NCBI GenBank assembly: GCA_002780205.1
Contig: PEVQ01000128.1
Coordinates: forward strand, 1 to 5,073
DNA from: Elusimicrobia bacterium CG06_land_8_20_14_3_00_38_11
Lineage (GTDB): Bacteria > Elusimicrobiota > UBA8919
DNA: 5,073 nt
Direction of reading: 5' to 3'
In this document: positions 1-5,073 of the stretch, one piece after another
Numbering within the stretch: position 1 is the stretch's first letter
Layout of the letters: every line of letters starts with the position of its first letter
Notes under the pieces: generated by a model
The model's input: only the letters and a program-made list of their open reading frames with translations
Told to the model about the DNA's origin: nothing
Databases searched by the model: none
Program-made: the position numbers and the translations under genes

Positions 1-254
1 CAGACATTCATTACAATCTCGGCAAAATGTTCATCAGAGTCAATAATACCGACGCTGCTTTCAGGGAATTTAATGAGGCGTTGCGGATAAACCCGGATTA
101 CTGGGAAGCACATTATAATCTTGCAATAATATACTGGCAGAAAAAAAAATGGGACAGAGTAATCGTTGAATTTGAAAATGTGCTGAAAATAAATCCGTTA
201 AATGGTGAAGTAAAAAAATATCTAAAAATTGCAAAGGGAAATATCAAAAAATGA
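1..254 (+). CDS. TPR-repeat protein, C-terminal fragment (5' end outside window)
   Basis: The reading frame is open from base 3 (Asp codon) to the TGA at 252-254, giving 83 visible residues. The ATG at 27 is internal to a TPR repeat, so it is not the true start and the gene continues upstream of the window. Two tetratricopeptide repeats can be seen. The first runs to about visible residue 32 (YNLGKMF ... AFREFNEALRINP). The second spans about residues 33-66 (AHYNLAIIY ... VEFENVLKINP). Both show the family pattern of small and aromatic positions with a closing Pro. A short Lys-rich helix caps the array (residues 67-83). TPRs are protein-protein interaction scaffolds, so the partner cannot be named from this piece. 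Its stop overlaps the next start (ATGA at 251-254), which places it in the same operon as the methyltransferase. Some TPR proteins carry N-terminal enzyme or membrane domains, and those would be unseen here. Confidence 0.88.
   Translation, partial: DIHYNLGKMFIRVNNTDAAFREFNEALRINPDYWEAHYNLAIIYWQKKKWDRVIVEFENVLKINPLNGEVKKYLKIAKGNIKK
233..238 (+). promoter_or_regulatory. Weak ribosome binding site for the methyltransferase gene
   Basis: AAAGGG lies inside the end of the TPR gene, with 12 bases between it and the ATG at 251. It is purine-rich and partly complementary to the 16S tail, but the spacing is long. Together with the 4-base ATGA overlap, this suggests that translation of the methyltransferase depends mostly on coupling to the upstream gene. 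Confidence 0.4.
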
Positions 255-1117
255 ATGTTTGTAATCTTTGCGGAAGTAATGACTTAAAAATATTATTTAT
301 TAAATCATCCGTTAATCTGATAAAATGTAAATCATGCGGTCTTGTGTTTATTGACCCGTTACCTACACTTGCCGACCTCAAAAAATATTATACGGATAAA
401 TATTATTTTGCAACCGATTCTGTTACAGGCGGCTATGACAATTATTTTGCCGATAAAGAAAATTTAATAAGAACATTTACCAAAAGAATATCTGTTATTG
501 AAAACTATGCAAAACCCGGCAAGATGCTTGATGTCGGCTGTGCATTCGGTTTTTCGCTATTGGCTGCAAAAAAGCGTGGATGGGACACATCTGGCATTGA
601 ACTGTCTGACTTTGCATCCGATATTGCCAGAAAACAAGGTCTTAATGTTTTCACAGGTACAATTGATAGAACACCTTTTCAGGACGGCTATTATGATTGT
701 ATTACTATGTGGGATTTGCTTGAACACACAATAGACCCAAAAAGGGAAATGTTAGAAGCAAACAAACTGATGAAGAACGGCGGGATACTGGCAATATCTA
801 CGCCCGATGTTTCAAGTTTTTTGGAAAGAATTACAGGCAGCCACTGGTTAGGTTATCAATCTCCGAGACAGCATTTGTTTTATTTTTCACCAAAATCAAT
901 TTCACATCTTTTAAAAAACGCCGGCTTTGAAGTAATAAAAATATTTCATATAGGAAAGTTCTGCAGTTTAAGTTTCGTCGTGCAACGGTTAAAGCATTAC
1001 AATCTGACACTGGCAAAACCGCTTAATTTTATAGTAAAATTTTTAGGCATTGGCGGTTTTTCGGTATATGTAAATCCATATGACACTATTGGAGTCATTG
1101 CAAAGAAAATAAAATAA
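251..1117 (+). CDS. Class I SAM-dependent methyltransferase with N-terminal Cys4 zinc-ribbon-like segment
   Basis: This 288-residue protein has a typical Methyltransf_11/23-type Rossmann fold. The SAM-binding motif I is LDVGCAFG (residues 93-100). The acidic end of strand beta-2 is E117 in GIELSD. The later motif with WDLLEH (154-159) follows D149. After it come the NGGILAIS strand (177-183) and a QHLFYFSPKS segment (207-216), which is common in this subgroup. The N-terminus carries two CxxC pairs (C4/C7 and C26/C29) about 20 residues apart, which is expected to bind a structural zinc. This arrangement is known from sugar C-methyltransferases and from many cell-surface-cluster methyltransferases. 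Full sugar C-methyltransferases are usually around 400 residues with an extra C-terminal domain that is missing here, so the substrate is open: a sugar, lipid or small metabolite is more likely than nucleic acid. No membrane segment was seen. It overlaps the TPR gene by 4 bases and the next gene by 1 base (TAATG at 1115-1119), so it is mid-operon. Confidence 0.88.
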   Translation: MNVCNLCGSNDLKILFIKSSVNLIKCKSCGLVFIDPLPTLADLKKYYTDKYYFATDSVTGGYDNYFADKENLIRTFTKRISVIENYAKPGKMLDVGCAFGFSLLAAKKRGWDTSGIELSDFASDIARKQGLNVFTGTIDRTPFQDGYYDCITMWDLLEHTIDPKREMLEANKLMKNGGILAISTPDVSSFLERITGSHWLGYQSPRQHLFYFSPKSISHLLKNAGFEVIKIFHIGKFCSLSFVVQRLKHYNLTLAKPLNFIVKFLGIGGFSVYVNPYDTIGVIAKKIK

Positions 1118-4100
1118 TGGATACCATAAAAAATTTGATATCAAACACAAAAAAAAGAATAGGATTTTTTTATATTGCCGAACACTTATTAAAAATTTCC
1201 ATCATTATTTTCTTATCGGTATTCGTGAACTATTTTGCCGATGTTTTTGGCGTATCAACTTATTTTTTCAGATTATCAATATGGATAATTGCTGCCGGTT
1301 TTTCCATTTATCTGCTGATAGAAACAATCCTAAAAACAAACCGTCTGAAAAACGCCGATGAGCGAATTGCAGTTTTGCTTCAGAAAAAAAATCCCGCCTT
1401 GAAAGATGACCTTATAAACGCAGTGCAGCTTAAAGGGGACAGGGGAATGGAAACCTCGCAAGAACTTGCCGAGAAATTTATAAAACAAACATCGGAAAAA
1501 ATCTCGCCGGATTTATCAAAGACAATTTTGTGTCTTAATTCGGTAAAAACTGTTTTCATAATTTTTTTTGTGCTTTTTGTAAATGTTGCCCTATTTTACG
1601 ATTCATTTCAGTTTAACAGATATCTATTGCCCTTTAAGAGTGATATAAAAATTTCGGTTGTTCCGGGTGATTTATTCGTTACCGCAGGGAGCACCATAAA
1701 CGTTTATGCGACAACTAAGACGACAAAGTCAACCCCGTATCTTTTATTCAGGGAAAAAAACGGCGATTGGCACAAAAATAAAATGAAAAAAATTAGTGAC
1801 GGCAAATATGCCGGAATAATTGAGAAAATTACCGACGACAGCGAGTATTATGTTGAGTTGTTAGACAGTCGCTCTCAAAAATATAAAATTAAAATAGTTG
1901 CTCCTCTGACAATTGCAGTTATGCAAATTGAATACTTTTATCCGCAAAATATCGGCTTACAAAATAAGACAGTCAATGAAAGCGATATAGAATCGCCCAT
2001 CGGGACTACGGTAAAAATTTCAGCACGGGTGAATAAAAAAATCAAAGAGGCGTTTTTACTGACCGATACCGCCGAAAAAATCAAAATGGAAATTAAAAAA
2101 GATATTCTTACATCTGCGATTGTAATAGAAAATCAGACAGCATACTGGATTGAAGCGGAATCGGTTGACGGTGATAGTTATCAGCCGATAAAACACAGAA
2201 TCAGCATAATTAAAAATAACCCGCCTACCATTGAAATAATATCTCCCGCTTTTGATGTTATGATTTCGGAAAATGGAGTTTTGAAAATTGTTTATTCGGC
2301 GGAAGACGACTTCGGAATTAAAGAAATTGAAATAAATTATCTAACGCTCAGAAAGAAAAATTTGATAAAGTCGTTCTCAAAACCGGAAACAAAAACAATT
2401 GATGATTACGAAATTGCCGTCTCAGAATTAGGGTTGAAACCGGAAGATATTGTTCAATATCAACTATTTGCTGCCGATAATAATTCGCCTTCCTTAACAG
2501 GAAACTCAAAAATTTATACTATTGAAATATTGTCGTTTGAAATGGAACACAAAATTATAGAGAATGCCCTGTCCGATTTCAACAACGAACTTAGGGAAAT
2601 ACTGTCAAGACAACTTCAAAGCAATACAATGCTTAACAAACAGGATTTTGGAAATGCTCTTCACATGCAAAAAAATACAAAAGAATTGACATCCACAGGA
2701 ATTGATAATTTCCAAAAGACACTTGAAAAAATGAAGAATGACCCGCTGACAACTTATCAGATTTATAACGAATATAAAAATTTATCCGAGGCATTGTCGG
2801 TATTGGAAAAACAAAAAATGCAGGATGCAATAAATTCAATTTCAGATAAACAATATAATCAGGCAAAACAAAAACAGGAAGAAATAACCGACGGACTCAA
2901 ACGACTTTCGTCCATTGCTGAAAATATTCTAAAAAATCAAAAGATGGAGGACATTGTTTCTACCGTCAGAGAAATGAGCGAGACATCGTCAAATATAGAA
3001 GAAAATCTTAATAAGATGAAATCAATGCCGGATGCCGAAAAAATGAAAGAACTTCAAAAAGCGATGAATAAACTTTCGGAACTGACCGGCAAACTTGCCG
3101 AAAAAATTTCACAAATACCTAAGGAGACACCCGATGAATTTGCAAACAATGAAAATGTAAAAAAAATTGACCTTGCTGAAATGCGGCTCACCGCCGATGA
3201 GATGAAATGGACGCTTGAGGCGGGCAACATTGACAAAGCAATTGAACTTGCCAAAAAACTAAGCAGCCAGATTTCGGATATGCTTAATTCCGTTGAGAAT
3301 GCGGCGCAATCCGCTTCCGGCGGCAAAAATGCGGAACTTGAGGAAAGGTTGAATAAATCACTCTCGGAATTAAACGAAATTATTGAGTCGCAAAAAAATA
3401 TTATCTCAGACACCCAAAAAACCGACGCTAAACGGCTTGAAAAAATTCTTGCTTTGCAAAAGGAACTTGTTAAAAAACTGGCGGAATTGCAAAAACAGGC
3501 GATTTCGGAATTTCAAGAATCAAAAATGGTAATTGAAAAAAGCACGACTTCAACTGTAAATATTTATAATTTATATGTTTCGCCGGAAATAAAAATGAAC
3601 ATTGTTTTACAGGAATTCGTGGCGGAAAAAATTGACAAATCAAGGCAATTACTGACGGAAATTATAAACGAACTGGATGTAATTTACAAAAATATCAATA
3701 TCAAAAAATCTGCGGAATATGTCTTAAAAAGCAGGACAATAGAGCAGGAAATATTTTTACAACTTACGAATTTTTCTCCGGAAAAAACCGTGATTTTTAA
3801 CAAAGAGGATTTTGAAGAACATAAAAAATTATCAGAATCACAAAAATCAAACCGGCAAAAAACGGGTGCGTTAAAACAAAAACTTTCAGAATTATCCGAT
3901 AAAACAGCTTCAATACCGCCCGATGCGGTCGGTAACATTTCATGGTCTGAAAAATCAATGGAAGCGGCATCGGGAGAACTTTCAAAGTCCGATATACCGT
4001 CGGCAATTGACTCCGAAAAAAAAGCGCTTGATGATTTATTAGATAGCAAGGAAGCGCTGGAAAAAGCATCAAGTCAGATGAAACAAATGTCAGGGACTAG

Positions 4101-4314
4101 CGGAACGATGGGAACATCCGGACAAATCAGAATGCGTGGAAACGGTGCGGGCGGGTATACCGGCTTCAGAACCGGTTTTGTCAAAATACCGTCCAAAGAC
4201 GATTACAAACCGCCGAAAGAATTCAGAGAAGAAATTATTAAATCATTAAGACAAAAATATCCCCAAAAATACGAAACAATAATAAAAGATTACTTCAAAC
4301 GCCTGATAGAGTGA
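1117..4314 (+). CDS. DUF4175-like large membrane-anchored coiled-coil protein
   Basis: This 1065-residue protein has three predicted membrane helices, at about residues 24-44, 48-71 and 142-163. Between helices 2 and 3 lies a short helical segment with DERIAVLLQKKNP and LKDDLINAVQL (81-105), which resembles the family's conserved inter-helix region. A beta-rich part follows (about 175-475). It includes SVVPGDLFVTAGSTI, a YFYP strand (273-276) and an Ig-like module with NNPPTIEIISP then YSAEDDFGIKEIEI (367-406), a recognisable signature of these proteins. Residues about 476-990 are mostly charged helix and coiled coil, rich in Lys, Glu, Ser and Gln. A Gly/Ser/Thr/Met linker (990-1018) leads to a compact C-terminus, PPKEFREEIIKSL ... 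YPQKYETIIKDYFKRL (1032-1063), matching the family's terminal helix pair. With the N-terminus inside, the bulk would lie outside the inner membrane. The molecular role of this family is not established. Relatives often sit beside MoxR/DUF58/Bat genes, but none is visible here. The start is fixed by the TAATG overlap; no good Shine-Dalgarno site is present, so coupling is likely. Family assignment is by recognition of motifs, not a search. Confidence 0.8.
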   Translation: MDTIKNLISNTKKRIGFFYIAEHLLKISIIIFLSVFVNYFADVFGVSTYFFRLSIWIIAAGFSIYLLIETILKTNRLKNADERIAVLLQKKNPALKDDLINAVQLKGDRGMETSQELAEKFIKQTSEKISPDLSKTILCLNSVKTVFIIFFVLFVNVALFYDSFQFNRYLLPFKSDIKISVVPGDLFVTAGSTINVYATTKTTKSTPYLLFREKNGDWHKNKMKKISDGKYAGIIEKITDDSEYYVELLDSRSQKYKIKIVAPLTIAVMQIEYFYPQNIGLQNKTVNESDIESPIGTTVKISARVNKKIKEAFLLTDTAEKIKMEIKKDILTSAIVIENQTAYWIEAESVDGDSYQPIKHRISIIKNNPPTIEIISPAFDVMISENGVLKIVYSAEDDFGIKEIEINYLTLRKKNLIKSFSKPETKTIDDYEIAVSELGLKPEDIVQYQLFAADNNSPSLTGNSKIYTIEILSFEMEHKIIENALSDFNNELREILSRQLQSNTMLNKQDFGNALHMQKNTKELTSTGIDNFQKTLEKMKNDPLTTYQIYNEYKNLSEALSVLEKQKMQDAINSISDKQYNQAKQKQEEITDGLKRLSSIAENILKNQKMEDIVSTVREMSETSSNIEENLNKMKSMPDAEKMKELQKAMNKLSELTGKLAEKISQIPKETPDEFANNENVKKIDLAEMRLTADEMKWTLEAGNIDKAIELAKKLSSQISDMLNSVENAAQSASGGKNAELEERLNKSLSELNEIIESQKNIISDTQKTDAKRLEKILALQKELVKKLAELQKQAISEFQESKMVIEKSTTSTVNIYNLYVSPEIKMNIVLQEFVAEKIDKSRQLLTEIINELDVIYKNINIKKSAEYVLKSRTIEQEIFLQLTNFSPEKTVIFNKEDFEEHKKLSESQKSNRQKTGALKQKLSELSDKTASIPPDAVGNISWSEKSMEAASGELSKSDIPSAIDSEKKALDDLLDSKEALEKASSQMKQMSGTSGTMGTSGQIRMRGNGAGGYTGFRTGFVKIPSKDDYKPPKEFREEIIKSLRQKYPQKYETIIKDYFKRLIE

Positions 4315-4322
4315 TTCATAAA

Positions 4323-4348
4323 TATTACACGATTATTACACGATTATT
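4323..4348 (+). repeat. Two overlapping direct copies of ATTACACGATTA, period 11 bp
   Basis: The 12-base word ATTACACGATTA occurs at 4324-4335 and again at 4335-4346. With flanks, the identical stretch is 15 bases (4323-4337 and 4334-4348). The 11-bp period is close to one helical turn, so both copies would face nearly the same side of the DNA. The pair ends just upstream of the -35 element of the fic promoter, a usual position for activator or repressor sites. A third exact copy lies inside the fic gene. No known regulator is recognised for this word. Confidence 0.8.
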
Positions 4349-4383
4349 TACTTGACAAATTATGCGGTTTATCGTATAATAAT
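4332..4383. repeat. Imperfect inverted repeat enclosing the fic -35 and covering the -10
   Basis: The left arm is 4332-4346 (ATTATTACACGATTA) and the right arm is 4369-4383 (TTATCGTATAATAAT). The right arm matches the reverse complement of the left at 13 of 15 positions, with a 22-base spacer. The left arm contains the second direct-repeat copy, and the right arm contains the -10 hexamer. A protein dimer or tetramer bound here would cover the promoter. It could also fold in read-through RNA, but the AU-rich stem and the lack of a following U-run make it a poor terminator. Confidence 0.55.
4352..4380 (+). promoter_or_regulatory. Consensus sigma70-type promoter for the fic gene
   Basis: The -35 is TTGACA (4352-4357) and the -10 is TATAAT (4375-4380), with a 17-bp spacer. 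All 12 hexamer positions and the spacing match the housekeeping-sigma consensus. Transcription should begin at about 4386-4388, giving a leader of only about 12-14 bases that is just long enough for the Shine-Dalgarno site. It separates fic from the upstream operon as an independent transcription unit. The element sits between putative operator repeats, so the promoter is probably strong and tightly controlled. No intrinsic terminator for the upstream operon is visible between 4315 and this promoter. Confidence 0.88.
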
Positions 4384-4390
4384 AATCAAA

Positions 4391-4394
4391 GAGG
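4391..4394 (+). promoter_or_regulatory. Ribosome binding site deciding the fic start
   Basis: GAGG (within AGAGGA, 4390-4395) is followed by 5 bases and then the ATG at 4400. A competing ATG at 4396 overlaps the start, but it is only 1 base from the GAGG and reads just four codons before TAA (4408-4410). The 4400 start is therefore preferred. Confidence 0.7.
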
Positions 4395-4399
4395 AATGT

Positions 4400-5073
4400 A
4401 TGTCATATAAACCTAATTACACGATTACTAACCGAATACTAAATGCCATTGCAAAGATAGAGGCACTAAATACCTACATATCAAAAGCGGACATATTACC
4501 TGTCTGGGAGAAAAAACTCCGGCATCGGGCAAAAGTTGAAAGCAGTCATTATTCCACACGGATAGAAGGTAACCGCTTAACACTGGAACAGGTAGAAAAG
4601 GTCTCAAAGAACGAGAAAGTCACGGGGGCAACTGAAAAAGACGTAAGAGAAGTCCACAATTATTTTAATGTGCTTGATTTTATTAAACAAATCAGCGAAA
4701 AGAAAACGACAGTAAATCACGAAGTAATCTTAAAAATGCACTACATCACAATAGACGGTATTCTTACAGGCGACCTCAAAGGCAAATACCGGACACAACA
4801 GAATGTCATAAAAGACACTTCAACCGGCGAAGTTGTTTATTTACCGCCTGCTGCCGAATATGTATATCGGATGATGGACGGCTTGGTTTCTTTTTTGAAC
4901 ACAGAAAAATCCGAACGGAGTCCTTCAGGAGAAATCCACCCGCTGCTAAAAGCAGGAATATCACATTATGAATTTGTGAGAATTCATCCGTTTATGGACG
5001 GTAACGGCAGGGTTGCCCGCGCTCTTACGATGTTGGTTTTATATTTGAACGGCTACGATATTCGCAAATTATT
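4400..5073 (+). CDS. Fic-family protein, class II (N-terminal autoinhibitory motif); 3' end outside window
   Basis: The frame is open from ATG 4400 to the window edge, giving 224 complete codons. The catalytic Fic motif HPFMDGNGRVAR is complete at residues 196-207 (bases 4985-5020). H196 is the expected base, D200 the metal ligand, and the GNGR loop binds phosphates. The target-positioning flap region precedes it (GKYRTQQN at about 128-135, YLPPAAEYV at about 147-155). Upstream, STRIEG (52-57) fits the (S/T)xxxE(G/N) inhibitory motif. In class II Fic proteins this lies in the same chain and its Glu (E56) blocks ATP by pairing with the motif's last Arg (R207). Family members mostly transfer AMP to target proteins, and some act as toxins or signalling enzymes. 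The N-terminal helical segment resembles the usual Fic_N region. Many such proteins end in a winged-helix DNA-binding domain, but that part is not in the window. It has its own promoter and Shine-Dalgarno site. Base composition looks somewhat more GC-rich than the upstream genes by rough hand count. Confidence 0.93.
   Translation, partial: MSYKPNYTITNRILNAIAKIEALNTYISKADILPVWEKKLRHRAKVESSHYSTRIEGNRLTLEQVEKVSKNEKVTGATEKDVREVHNYFNVLDFIKQISEKKTTVNHEVILKMHYITIDGILTGDLKGKYRTQQNVIKDTSTGEVVYLPPAAEYVYRMMDGLVSFLNTEKSERSPSGEIHPLLKAGISHYEFVRIHPFMDGNGRVARALTMLVLYLNGYDIRKL
4416..4427 (+). repeat. Third exact copy of ATTACACGATTA, inside the fic coding region
   Basis: This copy spans the codons for residues 6-10 (NYTIT) of the Fic protein, 81 bp downstream of the second upstream copy and about 30 bp past the expected transcription start. 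Its identity over 12 bases to the two upstream copies makes chance unlikely. It could be a downstream operator, or the source of a short duplication that created the upstream copies. Confidence 0.6.

Noticed and set aside
498..734. Alternative-frame plus-strand ORF inside the methyltransferase gene
   Set aside because: It overlaps the SAM-binding core completely, has no family features and is explained as a frame shadow.
3087..3100. Inverted repeat CGGCAA-AC-TTGCCG inside the DUF4175-like gene, as a possible terminator
   Set aside because: It has a two-base loop (four if the last pair opens), lies in coding sequence and is followed by A residues rather than T on the plus strand. It is best explained by coding of GKLAE-type helix residues.
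3054..3413. Minus-strand open frames across the DUF4175-like gene (for example 3054-3413 and 3684-4049)
   Set aside because: They are Ser/Phe/Leu-rich antisense shadows of Lys/Glu-rich coiled-coil coding, with no recognisable domain or plausible start signal, and the plus-strand gene is well supported.
4159..4179. Small hairpin ACCGG...CCGGT followed by TTTT near the 3' end of the DUF4175-like gene
   Set aside because: The stem is only 5 bp with an 8-base loop and four T residues, and it is more than 130 bases before the stop codon. It is too weak and misplaced for an intrinsic terminator.
4315..4351. Tandem ATTACACGATT units as the beginning of a CRISPR or satellite array
   Set aside because: There are only two overlapping copies plus one isolated copy, there are no spacers, and the unit is 11-12 bp. 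A regulatory repeat fits better.
4396..4410. Four-codon mini-ORF (ATG TAT GTC ATA TAA) overlapping the fic start, as a possible leader peptide
   Set aside because: Its ATG is one base from the Shine-Dalgarno GAGG, too close for efficient initiation. The ATG at 4400 has better spacing and opens the Fic frame.

Overview
The window holds three tightly linked plus-strand genes followed by an independently promoted fourth gene. It looks like low-GC bacterial chromosome: codons are A/T-rich, and Lys and Asn are abundant. The large envelope protein belongs to a DUF4175-like family that I know mainly from Bacteroidota and from assorted uncultured or deep-branching Gram-negative lineages. No rRNA or lineage marker is present, so the phylum is not fixed. 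Bacteroidota/Ignavibacteria-like, Omnitrophota-like or Elusimicrobiota-like sources would all fit. A perfect sigma70-type promoter in front of the last gene argues against assuming the Bacteroidota -7/-33 promoter style.

Layout. (1) Positions 1-254 are the C-terminal end of a TPR protein that starts upstream of the window. (2) Positions 251-1117 encode a class I SAM-dependent methyltransferase with an N-terminal four-cysteine, zinc-ribbon-like segment. (3) Positions 1117-4314 encode a 1065-residue DUF4175-like membrane protein: three N-terminal membrane helices, a beta-rich extracytoplasmic middle and a very long coiled-coil C-terminal half. The three genes overlap through ATGA and TAATG junctions, so they form one translationally coupled operon whose promoter lies outside the window. 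(4) An 85-bp gap (4315-4399) separates the operon from a Fic-family AMP-transferase-type gene that starts at 4400 and runs off the right edge.

The gap is the most information-rich part of the window. It contains a consensus TTGACA-17 bp-TATAAT promoter, two overlapping copies of a 12-bp word (ATTACACGATTA) just upstream of the -35, and an imperfect inverted copy lying on the -10. A third exact direct copy occurs inside the Fic gene at codons 6-10. This looks like an operator array around a strong promoter, possibly for autoregulation by the Fic protein or a neighbouring regulator.

Functionally, the first three genes look like an envelope-related housekeeping or accessory operon of poorly known role. 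The Fic gene looks like a separately acquired, self-inhibited (class II) signalling or toxin-type enzyme. No CRISPR, RNA gene or insertion sequence was seen. I found no strong evidence for a wholly new multi-gene system; the Fic control region and the methyltransferase/DUF4175 pairing are the parts most worth following up.
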